Part shown: in pieces, positions 27,490 to 35,500 of the stretch
Position numbering within the stretch: the stretch's first letter is position 1
How the letters are laid out: every line of letters begins with the position of its first letter
The notes under the pieces: model-generated
Told to the model about the DNA's origin: nothing
Seen by the model: the letters and a program-made list of their open reading frames with translations, nothing else
Database searches by the model: none
Origin: Bacteroidota bacterium
Lineage (GTDB): Bacteria > Bacteroidota > Bacteroidia > NS11-12g > UBA955
Direction: 5' to 3'
DNA length: 37,468 nucleotides
Assembly (NCBI GenBank): GCA_025354385.1
Contig: JANXMZ010000070.1
Coordinates: 1-37,468 of the forward strand
Position numbers and translations under genes: made by a program

Positions 27490-28572
27490 ATGAGTACAAC
27501 ACAAGCGGTTCTGCTTTTAAAAGATGGCACCCATTTCACAGGCAAAGCCATAGGCAAAATCGGCACAACTACAGGAGAAATTTGTTTTAATACCGGAATG
27601 ACCGGTTATCAGGAAGTTTTCACGGATCCTTCTTATTTTGGACAGATATTGGTACAAACCAATGTGCACATAGGCAACTATGGCACCAATCTAACCGAAG
27701 TTGAATCGGGTGATATTAAAATTTCCGGATTGGTCTGCAGCACTTTTGCCCACCACCAATCTCGTAAAATGGCTACCTCTTCCATCGATGATTATTTTGT
27801 AAACAACCAAGTGGTAGGAATACAAAATATAGATACTCGACAATTGGTTCGCCATGTGCGAAACAAGGGTGCTATGAATGGTATTATTAGCAGCGAATTT
27901 ACTGATTTAGTGCAATTAAAAGCATTGCTCGATGCCACACCAGACATGGATGGACTGGAACTATCTTCCAAGGTTACAACTAAAGAATTTTACACCACGG
28001 GTTCCGATTTAAGCGCTTACAAAGTAGCTGTTTTAGATTTTGGTGTTAAACGAACCATGTTAAAATGCTTGAATGATAGAGATGCACTTTGTGGTGTTTT
28101 TAATGCAAGAGCAACAGCCAAACAAATTATGGATTGGAAACCAAATGGCGTTTTAATTTCTAATGGACCAGGCGATCCATCTGCCATGCAATATGCAGTA
28201 GATACTGTAAAAGAATTATTAGACAATGATGTTCCCATGTTTGGAATTTGCTTAGGCAATCAGTTAATTGGAAGGGCCAATAGCATGAACACTTTTAAAA
28301 TGCACAATGGACATAGAGGACTTAATCATCCTGTTAAAAATTTATTAACTGGTCATTCTGAAATAACCACTCAAAACCATGGTTTTGCTCTAAAGAATGA
28401 ACCCAACGATAAAATAGAAGTGACGCATATTAATCTAAACGACGATACCATCGAAGGCATAAGAGTGAAAGGGAAGAAAGCATTTTGTGTTCAATATCAT
28501 CCTGAGTCTTCTCCTGGACCGCATGACTCTAGATACTTGTTTGATGAATTCTTTCTTTCAATGAAAGCATAG
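27490..28572 (+). CDS. carA: Carbamoyl-phosphate synthase small (glutaminase) subunit
   Basis: CarA hydrolyses glutamine and passes ammonia to the large subunit CarB to make carbamoyl phosphate for pyrimidines and arginine. The N-terminal small-subunit domain is clear (TTGEICFNTGMTGYQEVFTD). It is followed by the class I glutamine amidotransferase domain with the catalytic triad Cys254 (FGICLGNQL), His337 and Glu339 (QYHPESSPGP), and by the family block FKMHNGHRGLNHPV. From ATG 27490 the protein has 360 residues, as expected. An upstream in-frame GTG (27448) is excluded by the promoter position. carB is not adjacent; a four-helix-bundle gene follows instead. Confidence 0.96.
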   Translation: MSTTQAVLLLKDGTHFTGKAIGKIGTTTGEICFNTGMTGYQEVFTDPSYFGQILVQTNVHIGNYGTNLTEVESGDIKISGLVCSTFAHHQSRKMATSSIDDYFVNNQVVGIQNIDTRQLVRHVRNKGAMNGIISSEFTDLVQLKALLDATPDMDGLELSSKVTTKEFYTTGSDLSAYKVAVLDFGVKRTMLKCLNDRDALCGVFNARATAKQIMDWKPNGVLISNGPGDPSAMQYAVDTVKELLDNDVPMFGICLGNQLIGRANSMNTFKMHNGHRGLNHPVKNLLTGHSEITTQNHGFALKNEPNDKIEVTHINLNDDTIEGIRVKGKKAFCVQYHPESSPGPHDSRYLFDEFFLSMKA

Positions 28573-28577
28573 AAGTA

Positions 28578-28601
28578 GTTATTGGGTTATTAGGTTATTA
28601 A
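28578..28601. repeat. GTTATT(A) repeats left of the four-helix-bundle gene
   Basis: Three near-tandem copies of GTTATT/GTTATTAA (28578-28583, 28586-28592, 28594-28601). They are the reverse complement of the TTAATAAC repeats to the right of the gene, so the gene lies between opposed repeats. Confidence 0.6.
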
Positions 28602-28627
28602 GGGAAATACAGAATACAAAATAATAA

Positions 28628-29008
28628 TTGAAAGAAGAGATAAAAAGTTTTGAAGATTTAGAGTGTTTTAAACAATGTAAAGCACTAAGACAAAAAGTTT
28701 CGAAACTTTTGAAAACTTTTCCTACTGCTGAACAATACCGATTAACAGACCAATTATTAAGATGTTCAAGATCAATAACCAATAATATAGCAGAAGGATA
28801 TGGCAGATTTCATTTCAAGGAGAATGCACAATTTTGCAGGCATGCAAGAGGCTCGTTATTCGAATTGCTTGACCATATTCAAATTGCTTTTGAAGAATCC
28901 TACATTGATAAAAATGAATTAAAAGTACTAGAATCCGAAACAAATAATTGTATAAAAATATTAATTGGATTTATAAAATACCTGACCTCTCAAACCACCC
29001 AAAAATAA
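28628..29008 (+). CDS. Four-helix-bundle protein (S23/IVS type, TIGR02436-like)
   Basis: This 126-residue protein has the pattern of the four-helix-bundle family first seen in intervening sequences of 23S rRNA genes and later as free-standing genes in many Bacteroidota: FEDLECFKQCKALRQKV, then DQLLRCSRSITNNIAEGYGR, then ENAQFCRHARGSLFELLDHIQIA. Function is unknown; homologues form pentameric bundles. The start is TTG 28628, the only plausible codon because no ATG occurs later in the frame. It sits in an intergenic site between carA and eno, bounded by TTAATAAC-type repeats in opposite orientations, which suggests an inserted module. It is not inside an rRNA gene. Confidence 0.88.
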   Translation: MKEEIKSFEDLECFKQCKALRQKVSKLLKTFPTAEQYRLTDQLLRCSRSITNNIAEGYGRFHFKENAQFCRHARGSLFELLDHIQIAFEESYIDKNELKVLESETNNCIKILIGFIKYLTSQTTQK

Positions 29009-29011
29009 CCC

Positions 29012-30379
<1,368 letters not shown>

Positions 30380-30398
30380 AGATAATTCAAAATAATGG

Positions 30399-30432
30399 AA
30401 AGGTGCAATTGAACTATTGCACCTTTTTTTTG
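30399..30432 (+). terminator. Rho-independent terminator after eno
   Basis: AAGGTGCAAT (30400-30409) pairs with ATTGCACCTT (30416-30425) around a 6-nt loop, followed by a run of T's to 30432. Confidence 0.88.
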
Positions 30433-30514
30433 TTCCATTTTTTTAAATTACCTCCTTCCCAAAAAATTTAAACACTTCATTTTAAGCCGTTAAATACAAT
30501 TTTACAAAATTAAC

Positions 30515-30538
30515 TTTCAGAAAGTATTGAAAGTTTGA
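30515..30538. promoter_or_regulatory. Candidate operator upstream of the GbsR/MarR-type gene
   Basis: A perfect inverted repeat, AACTTTCA-N8-TGAAAGTT, ends 10 bp before the -7 box and overlaps the -33 region. Its core, TTTCA-N8-TGAAA, recurs upstream of the first membrane-protein gene (31090-31107) with the same 8-bp spacer, as expected for a regulator that controls itself and the next operon. Confidence 0.6.
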
Positions 30539-30548
30539 AAATACAGTG

Positions 30549-30556
30549 TAGGTTTG
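30549..30556 (+). promoter_or_regulatory. Bacteroidota -7 box of the GbsR/MarR-type gene
   Basis: TAGGTTTG matches TAnnTTTG and ends 4 nt before the ATG at 30561, so the transcript is probably leaderless. A TTG at 30530-30532 could be the -33 element. Confidence 0.6.
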
Positions 30557-30560
30557 TACC

Positions 30561-31070
30561 ATGAATCTAGAAGATGCCAAAAACAAGTTTATTCAATCAT
30601 GGGGAACCTTGGGTTCTCAGTGGGGAATCAACCGCACCATGTCGCAGATTCATGCCTTGTTATTGGTATCTGCCGAGGCCTTATCTGCCGAAGATGTGAT
30701 GGAACAATTGAACATTAGCAGAGGCAATGCCAATATGAATTTAAGAGCCCTCATGGATTGGGGTTTAGTTACAAAAGAGATAAAACCTGGCGACAGAAAA
30801 GAGTATTTCTTTGCTGGTAAGGACATGTGGGAAGTGGCAAGAAAGATTACTTACGAAAGAAGAAAAAGAGAAATAGAACCTATATTACAAGTGGTGAATG
30901 AATTGAAAAAAGAAAACATCACCGGTAAAAACAAGGAAGAGATAGCCGCCTTTTCGGATACCATTGAAGAGTTGAGTAAATTTACGAATAATGCCAATTC
31001 GATTGTCGACAAATTCATAAAATCGGATGAGAACTGGTTTTACAAAACCTTAATGAAATTAGTGAAGTAA
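30561..31070 (+). CDS. GbsR/MarR-type transcriptional regulator
   Basis: This 169-residue winged-helix protein has the GbsR-type pattern: an N-terminal helix FIQSWGTLGSQWGINRTMSQ, then the helix-turn-helix and wing LSAEDVMEQLNISRGNANMN followed by LRALMDWGLVTKEIKPGDRKEYF (about residues 48-92). The C-terminal helices would form the dimer. GbsR relatives control choline/betaine genes in Bacillus, but in Bacteroidota they sit beside many other genes, so the ligand is open. The gene precedes four small membrane-protein genes and a TIGR01777-type gene. The same inverted repeat occurs before it and before the first membrane gene, which suggests it regulates itself and that operon. Confidence 0.9.
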   Translation: MNLEDAKNKFIQSWGTLGSQWGINRTMSQIHALLLVSAEALSAEDVMEQLNISRGNANMNLRALMDWGLVTKEIKPGDRKEYFFAGKDMWEVARKITYERRKREIEPILQVVNELKKENITGKNKEEIAAFSDTIEELSKFTNNANSIVDKFIKSDENWFYKTLMKLVK

Positions 31071-31089
31071 CTTTTTTTTGCCATCTATA

Positions 31090-31107
31090 TTTCAATAATT
31101 ACTGAAA
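31090..31107. promoter_or_regulatory. Second copy of the candidate operator, before the membrane-protein operon
   Basis: TTTCA-N8-TGAAA, with the right half reading TGAAAGTA against TGAAAGTT in the copy at 30515-30538. It ends 16 bp before the ATG at 31124. Confidence 0.55.
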
Positions 31108-31123
31108 GTACAGAATATTAAAA

Positions 31124-31507
31124 ATGATTAACTATAATATTATCGGCTACATGGTTTATCTACCAATCACTTTCTACATTACGATGCATATTGGCAAAGT
31201 GTGTTATACCAATGGGGAGCAATATTTGGCGCGTATTATCAACGATCATCCTGAAATTGTTAAAGCCATTAACTCCCTCCTACTCATTGGCTATTATTTA
31301 TTGAATTTAGGCTATGCCGCCATTACTTTAAGCTTTTGGCCAAACATCGATAACTGGATTATTTTAACAGAAACCATAGGCACCAAACTCGGACAGATTA
31401 TATTATTACTAGGGGTTATGCATTTTAATAATATGCTCATGACCTACCTTATTGCACAACGCATCAACCGCACGCAAACAAAAAACTTGAACCATACTAA
31501 CAATTAA
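31124..31507 (+). CDS. Small integral membrane protein, family A copy 1
   Basis: I do not recognise this 127-residue protein. Three to four hydrophobic segments are visible: about residues 4-24 (NIIGYMVYLPITFYITMHIG), 50-70 (LLLIGYYLLNLGYAAITLSF) and 88-110. It is clearly related to the next gene: both share an N-terminal YxxYLPxxxxxT segment, a central GxYLLNxGYAxxxLxF motif, and a G-rich third helix. The gene is the first of a likely five-gene operon and follows the candidate operator. The basic C-terminus is probably cytoplasmic. A role in a small membrane complex with the other operon products is a guess from context. Confidence 0.75.
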   Translation: MINYNIIGYMVYLPITFYITMHIGKVCYTNGEQYLARIINDHPEIVKAINSLLLIGYYLLNLGYAAITLSFWPNIDNWIILTETIGTKLGQIILLLGVMHFNNMLMTYLIAQRINRTQTKNLNHTNN

Positions 31508-31532
31508 TTATTCACCTTTAAATTTCATCATT

Positions 31533-31922
31533 ATGAACAATCAAAACATTATCATCATCGCCTACATTATTTACTTACCAGTGGCTATCTTTTTAACCCT
31601 TTCGGTAGCGCGCAGTTTATTTAAAAGTGGCAAGGTATTTATGCTCGACATTTTTAATGGCCGCGAAGAAATTGCTTATGCTACAAACAAACTTTTCGAA
31701 GTGGGATTCTACCTATTAAACATTGGGTATGCCTTACTTATTTTGCGATTCAATCACGATATGTTTAACTATCAAACTATGATAGAATTATTGAGTGCCA
31801 AAATCGGTGGCTTCTCCATTTATTTAGGCATTATGTTATTCTTAAACCTTTACTTATTTTTTAGAGGCAAAAGAAAATCAAAAGAACAAAGGGCTATGCA
31901 AATGAATATAAAAACTGTTTAA
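31533..31922 (+). CDS. Small integral membrane protein, family A copy 2
   Basis: This 129-residue tandem paralogue of the preceding gene shares the N-terminal IIYLPVAIFLTLSVARSLFK helix, the central GFYLLNIGYALLILRF motif and a third membrane helix (GFSIYLGIMLFLNLYLFF). The C-terminus is strongly basic (RGKRKSKEQR), which by the positive-inside rule faces the cytoplasm. It starts 25 nt after copy 1. The two proteins may form a heteromer. No enzyme motif or metal site is visible and I cannot name a function. Confidence 0.75.
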   Translation: MNNQNIIIIAYIIYLPVAIFLTLSVARSLFKSGKVFMLDIFNGREEIAYATNKLFEVGFYLLNIGYALLILRFNHDMFNYQTMIELLSAKIGGFSIYLGIMLFLNLYLFFRGKRKSKEQRAMQMNIKTV

Positions 31923-31932
31923 AAACGATCGT

Positions 31933-32310
31933 ATGAGAATCATCTTATATTTTGAGTTTGTGTTACTAGCCATTGCCGATATATTCTTCATCTTCTCACT
32001 GATAGATTTCCTGCCAGTGAGAAGCACTCAACTAGTTACAATTGTTAATTTCATCATAGGTCCCCTACAATTTGGTGCAGCTTTGCTTATTGGCCTGTGG
32101 GCAAAAAACTGGAGTCGTCATTATATAACCTATTTAATACTATCAGTAGTTACAATTGCCATACTGCTAATTAAGGTAAATTATTTCCACTTTAGTTATC
32201 ATGATTCTGTTTACCTTAGCATGATGTTTTTTGCCTTTACATTGGCCCATTATTTTATCTTTGTTTTATTTGATTTAACTCGTTTAAAAATAACCAAACA
32301 ATTCTCATGA
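31933..32310 (+). CDS. Small integral membrane protein, family B copy 1
   Basis: This 125-residue protein is predicted to have four transmembrane helices (about 4-24, 36-56, 65-83 and 95-117). It differs from family A but is related to the following gene: both carry ...N/ELVIGP-type segments (here NFIIGPLQFGAALLIGLWAK), a C-terminal LAHYFIF helix and similar length. I do not recognise the family. Its stop overlaps the start of the next gene (ATGA at 32307), so the two are translationally coupled. Confidence 0.75.
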   Translation: MRIILYFEFVLLAIADIFFIFSLIDFLPVRSTQLVTIVNFIIGPLQFGAALLIGLWAKNWSRHYITYLILSVVTIAILLIKVNYFHFSYHDSVYLSMMFFAFTLAHYFIFVLFDLTRLKITKQFS

Positions 32311-32675
32311 ACAGCAAAGCCTTTACCATACACGTCACCTTAATGCTTCTAGCGAATATCACTTTGCTTTATTTTGCCATCGATAATTTTGAAAATAACA
32401 CCATTCCGACCTTAGCATGTATTGAATTAGTAATTGGCCCCATTCAATTTATTGCTTTAATCCTCCTAATTATTCGCCATCCTCATCATAATTCGTTGCT
32501 TTATGCATATCTTATTTTGGCCATCATATTAATTGGAGCAACATTAATTATTATTAATTCAGATAATATTGAAAACCTTCAACTCTATTTAATGCCAATT
32601 TTGACTCTATCTTACCTCATGGCTCATTTCTTTTTGTATCTTTTATACCGAATTAAAGGAGTTCAAAAAAAATAA
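32307..32675 (+). CDS. Small integral membrane protein, family B copy 2
   Basis: This 122-residue paralogue of the previous gene has the matching ELVIGPIQFIALILLIIRH segment and the C-terminal MAHFFLYLLYRIKG helix. Four membrane helices are expected. It overlaps copy 1 by 4 bp and lies 9 nt before the TIGR01777-type gene, so the products are likely made together. Function unknown. Confidence 0.75.
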   Translation: MNSKAFTIHVTLMLLANITLLYFAIDNFENNTIPTLACIELVIGPIQFIALILLIIRHPHHNSLLYAYLILAIILIGATLIIINSDNIENLQLYLMPILTLSYLMAHFFLYLLYRIKGVQKK

Positions 32676-32684
32676 ATTAGCTCA

Positions 32685-33566
32685 ATGAAAAAAATTATCA
32701 TCGCTGGCGGAACTGGTTTTATTGGTGAATATTTAAAAAATGAATATACCAAAGAGGGGCATAAAGTCATTATTATTTCGCGACAAAACAACCATTTGAA
32801 TTGGACCGATAGTAAGGGTATTCAGTTGGCGCTCGAAAACTCCGATTTGCTTATTAATCTTGCCGGTAAATCTGTTGATTGTAGGTACACTGCAAAAAAC
32901 AAGGCCGAGATTTTTCGTTCGCGTATTAGCACTACACAATTATTGGGAGAAGCTGTTAAACAATGTTTCAATCCCCCACCACTATGGATAAACTCGAGTA
33001 CAGCGACTATCTATAGACATGAAGAGGCGCATGCCAATACAGAATCAGAAGGCATTATTGGACATGGTTTTTCTGTTGATGTTGCTCAACAATGGGAACA
33101 AACTTTTTTTAAATTTGAATTGCCTCAAACACGGCAAGTGGCACTAAGAATTGCCATTGTTTTAGGCAATACTGGAGGTGCTTTAAAGCCACTTAAAAAC
33201 TTGGTTAAATACGGTTTAGGAGGACCACAAGGCAACGGCAAACAAATGTTCAGTTGGTTGCACATAGAGGATTTGAAAAATATCATTGACTTTGTTGTAA
33301 ACAATGCCACATTAAATGGCGCTATCAATTGTGCTTCACCGAATGCTATTAACAATAAAGAATTAATGCACTCCCTTCGCCAATGTATAGGTGTACCTAT
33401 CGGGTTACCTGCACCAAAAGGGCTGCTTAAAATGGGTGCTATGCTAATAAAAACTGAAACTGAGTTAATATTGAAAAGCCGTTGGGTTTATCCAGAAATT
33501 TTATTACAAAATGGATTCAATTTCAAATATCCAACACTTGTTAGTGCCTTAAACGATTTGAATTAA
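32685..33566 (+). CDS. TIGR01777-type extended SDR (epimerase-like) protein
   Basis: This 293-residue protein has an N-terminal Rossmann fold with the nucleotide motif AGGTGFIGEYL (residues 7-17) and the segment LLINLAGKSVDCRYTAKNK. The C-terminal domain (about 245-293, PKGLLKMGAMLIKTETELIL then SRWVYPEILLQNGFNFKYPT) is the DUF1731-like tail that defines the TIGR01777/YfcH/SulA-like group. The active-site tyrosine of classical SDRs is replaced by a STATIY-like region, as is usual in this group, and its reaction is not known. It is the last gene of the membrane-protein operon and is followed by a terminator. Confidence 0.88.
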   Translation: MKKIIIAGGTGFIGEYLKNEYTKEGHKVIIISRQNNHLNWTDSKGIQLALENSDLLINLAGKSVDCRYTAKNKAEIFRSRISTTQLLGEAVKQCFNPPPLWINSSTATIYRHEEAHANTESEGIIGHGFSVDVAQQWEQTFFKFELPQTRQVALRIAIVLGNTGGALKPLKNLVKYGLGGPQGNGKQMFSWLHIEDLKNIIDFVVNNATLNGAINCASPNAINNKELMHSLRQCIGVPIGLPAPKGLLKMGAMLIKTETELILKSRWVYPEILLQNGFNFKYPTLVSALNDLN

Positions 33567-33591
33567 TAGTCAACTATATTGACTACTTTTT
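33567..33591 (+). terminator. Terminator between convergent SDR and rluF-like genes
   Basis: TAGTCAA (33567-33573) pairs with TTGACTA (33579-33585) around CTATA, followed by CTTTTT. The right arm covers the stop codon of the minus-strand rluF-like gene. Confidence 0.7.
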
Positions 33592-34782
33592 GCGCTTAAT
33601 TACTTTTGAATTAAAATTCTTTCTCGAACTGGTTTTTGCCCTTACTTCTAAATTGGCTTTCGATCTTACATTGGCTTCCTTTTTCAAAGTTAATTTATCC
33701 TTGGGTGCTGGCGCTACAAATTTGGCTCTGGCGCCTGGCTTGGTGGGCACTTTGGTTTCCTTTTTAGGCGTGTAAGTCAGTTCATTCGCATCGTATTGCT
33801 TTTTCGCTTGGGCCTTTGCAAACCTGTTTTTTTGGTTCTCTATTCCAGATGGATATTTAGGCGTATTTGATTGAGGTTTTTCAACTGCTCGTGGTTTCAA
33901 AACTTGATCCCCTTCTTTAAATGGACGGATAAATTTGGATGCTTTCTTTTGAGTGCCCTTATCTGTCCTATTAAATTGCGGAGCATGCTTATACTGGTCG
34001 CGCGATTTGCTCTTTTTTGCAAAAGGCTTGTCATTTCCTGGCACTTGAAATTCTCTACTAGCTGTTTTAGAGGAATCCTTCACAAATTCATTCATGCGAG
34101 CAATTTCTGAAGGGGTTAATTTTCTCCATTTACCCAAAGGCAAATCACCCAATTGTATATGCATAATCCGCGTTCTTTTCAGTTCACTAACCTTGTAACC
34201 TAATGCTTCGCACATGCGTCTGATTTGGCGGTTCAAGCCTTGTGTTAAAATAATTTTAAATTTTTTGCTCCCCAATGATTTGACGATACAAGGTTTGGTA
34301 AGGGTATCGAGAATGGAAACACCTTCAGACATTTTGACAACAAAATCTGCCGTAACGGGTTTATCAACTGTAACTATGTATTCCTTCTCATGTTCATTGC
34401 CAGCTCTTAAAATTTTATTGACAATATCCCCATCATCTGTTAAGAGTATCAAGCCTTCTGAATCTTTATCTAAACGACCAATTGGAAATATTCTTTTATT
34501 ATGATTGATAAAGGACGTGATACTGGAGCGGTCTTTCTCATCTGTAGTAGAGGTAATGCCTTTAGGTTTATTCAAGGCTATGTACAATGACTCTGTTTTT
34601 TTCAATCGAACGATTTCATCATCCACAGCCACCTTATCTTTATCTTGAACGCGGGTAGTAGGTTTTGCCAGTTTTCCATTAATGGTTACCCGGCCTTGCT
34701 CTACCAATAAATCGGCTTCTCTTCTTGAGCAAAAGCCTGTAGAACTGATAAACTTATTGATTTGTATCCCTTGCGTTTCCAT
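33583..34782 (-). CDS. rluF: 23S rRNA pseudouridine synthase, RluF-like, with long basic C-terminal tail
   Basis: This 399-residue RsuA/RluB/E/F-family enzyme isomerises a uridine in 23S rRNA. An S4 RNA-binding domain (about 5-60, INKFISSTGFCSRREADLLVE) precedes the catalytic domain with Asp in PIGRLDKDSEGLILLTDDGD and the RluF-like block TQGLNRQIRRMCEALGYKVSELKRTRIM. After about residue 245 there is a 150-residue tail, rich in Lys/Arg/Pro/Ser and probably disordered, not found in E. coli RluF but common in Bacteroidota. ATG 34782 is preferred to an upstream in-frame codon at 34800 because a minus-strand -7 box (34790-34797) ends 7 nt before it. Confidence 0.88.
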   Translation of the reverse strand: METQGIQINKFISSTGFCSRREADLLVEQGRVTINGKLAKPTTRVQDKDKVAVDDEIVRLKKTESLYIALNKPKGITSTTDEKDRSSITSFINHNKRIFPIGRLDKDSEGLILLTDDGDIVNKILRAGNEHEKEYIVTVDKPVTADFVVKMSEGVSILDTLTKPCIVKSLGSKKFKIILTQGLNRQIRRMCEALGYKVSELKRTRIMHIQLGDLPLGKWRKLTPSEIARMNEFVKDSSKTASREFQVPGNDKPFAKKSKSRDQYKHAPQFNRTDKGTQKKASKFIRPFKEGDQVLKPRAVEKPQSNTPKYPSGIENQKNRFAKAQAKKQYDANELTYTPKKETKVPTKPGARAKFVAPAPKDKLTLKKEANVRSKANLEVRAKTSSRKNFNSKVIKRKK

Positions 34783-34789
34783 TTGACTG

Positions 34790-34797
34790 CAAATATA
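34790..34797 (-). promoter_or_regulatory. Bacteroidota -7 box of the rluF-like gene
   Basis: Minus-strand TATATTTG matches TAnnTTTG and ends 7 nt before the ATG at 34782. It implies a leaderless transcript and excludes the start at 34800. Confidence 0.65.
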
Positions 34798-34906
34798 CAA
34801 TTATAATTTTATGTGTTTTAAATGTTGATGAGGACAAATTCATGAGCCATACCAATCATTTAGCACCTATTTCCTCATTAAAATTTTAATTTAGCACATA
34901 TTTAAA

Positions 34907-34914
34907 TATCTTTG
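34907..34914 (+). promoter_or_regulatory. Bacteroidota -7 box upstream of tRNA-Ser
   Basis: TATCTTTG matches TAnnTTTG. It would place the transcription start near 34920, about 100 nt before the mature tRNA. That leader holds two hairpins (34936-34960 and 34987-35005). Confidence 0.55.
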
Positions 34915-35023
34915 CAACCCTTTAACCGAAACCAAATAGTTTTCGAAAATCAAAAACTATCTGTTCGGCATAACGGCTCTCTCGAAGGTTTTTTTTCAAA
35001 AAACCATCTGAGATTAATCAACT

Positions 35024-35111
35024 GGAGAGTTGTCCGAGTGGCTTAAGGAGCACGCTTGGAAAGCGTGTATATCGCAAGGTATCGAGAGTTCGAATCTCTC
35101 ACTCTCCGCCA
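35024..35111 (+). tRNA. tRNA-Ser (anticodon GGA)
   Basis: This 88-nt class II tRNA has the acceptor stem GGAGAGT (35024-35030) paired with ACTCTCC (35101-35107), followed by G and an encoded CCA (35109-35111). The anticodon arm is CACGC-TTGGAAA-GCGTG, with anticodon GGA (reads UCC and UCU). The long variable arm (ATATC-GCAA-GGTAT) is the serine-type extra stem, and the T arm is GAGAG-TTCGAAT-CTCTC. The last two bases of CCA begin the palindrome that follows. The gene is the head of the structured repeat array downstream. Confidence 0.96.
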
Positions 35112-35157
35112 ATTGAACAATGGCATTCCGCTTTCGCGGAATGCCATTGTTCAATTG
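35110..35157 (+). repeat. Perfect 22-bp hairpin abutting the tRNA 3' end (unit A)
   Basis: The left arm (35110-35131, starting CAATTGAACAA) and the right arm (35136-35157, ending TTGTTCAATTG) are exact reverse complements around a TTTC loop. It begins inside the CCA of tRNA-Ser. It may serve as a terminator or 3' processing barrier, although no T-run follows. Confidence 0.85.
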
Positions 35158-35192
35158 TAGCCACCCCCACTATAGATCACGCAAGTAATCTC
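35147..35192 (+). repeat. Conserved module, copy A
   Basis: TTGTTCAATTG, then a C-rich linker (AGCCACCCCCACT), then a small hairpin AGAT-C-AC-GCAA-GT-A-ATCT (35174-35191) with a GNRA-type GCAA loop. Copies B and C follow at 35304 and 35490. Confidence 0.8.
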
Positions 35193-35221
35193 GGCCACCC
35201 ACCCCAGAGAGCAGCACCCTA

Positions 35222-35306
35222 TTTTTTCAGCAGGGCGCATCAAATGCCCCGCATTTGAATGCGACTTGATGAAAAAACAATAAAAATTGCCTTAGCAATT
35301 TTATTG
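35222..35306 (+). repeat. Variable palindromic segment of unit B
   Basis: It contains TTTTTTCA (35222-35229) paired with TGAAAAAA (35270-35277), enclosing an inner hairpin CGCAT-C-AAATGC / GCATTT-GA-ATGCG (35236-35263). A separate hairpin follows, CAATAAAAATTGC / GCAATTTTATTG (35278-35306, loop CTTA). It shows no sequence similarity to units A and C. Confidence 0.7.
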
Positions 35307-35352
35307 TTTCAATTGAAGCCACCCCAAACAGAGATCACGTAAGTAATCTCTC
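35304..35352 (+). repeat. Conserved module, copy B
   Basis: TTGTTTCAATTGAAGCC, a CACCCCAAAC linker, and the hairpin GAGAT-C-AC-GTAA-GT-A-ATCTC (35331-35350) with GTAA, another GNRA loop. It is followed by CCCACTAGCCAATTGAACAA, leading into unit C. Confidence 0.8.
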
Positions 35353-35360
35353 CCACTAGC

Positions 35361-35500
35361 CAATTGAACAACGGACCTGTGCTATAGCGCAAGTCCGTTT
35401 ATATTTTCCATGAAGGCCCCAAGCACATAGTGCTTGAAGGGAATTAGATGGAAAATATAAACACAAGAATTTTTGCAAAAATTATTTTATTGTTCAATTG
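35361..35500 (+). repeat. Nested palindrome of unit C
   Basis: The outer arms CAATTGAACAA (35361-35371) and TTGTTCAATTG (35490-35500) enclose three more dyads: ACGGAC...GTCCGT (35371-35398, with an inner TGTGCTATAGCGCA); TTTATATTTTCCAT (35398-35411) with ATGGAAAATATAAA (35448-35461), itself enclosing AAGCAC-ATA-GTGCTT (35421-35435); and AATTTTTGCAAAAATT (35468-35483). The result is a branched, multi-hairpin fold. Confidence 0.8.
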
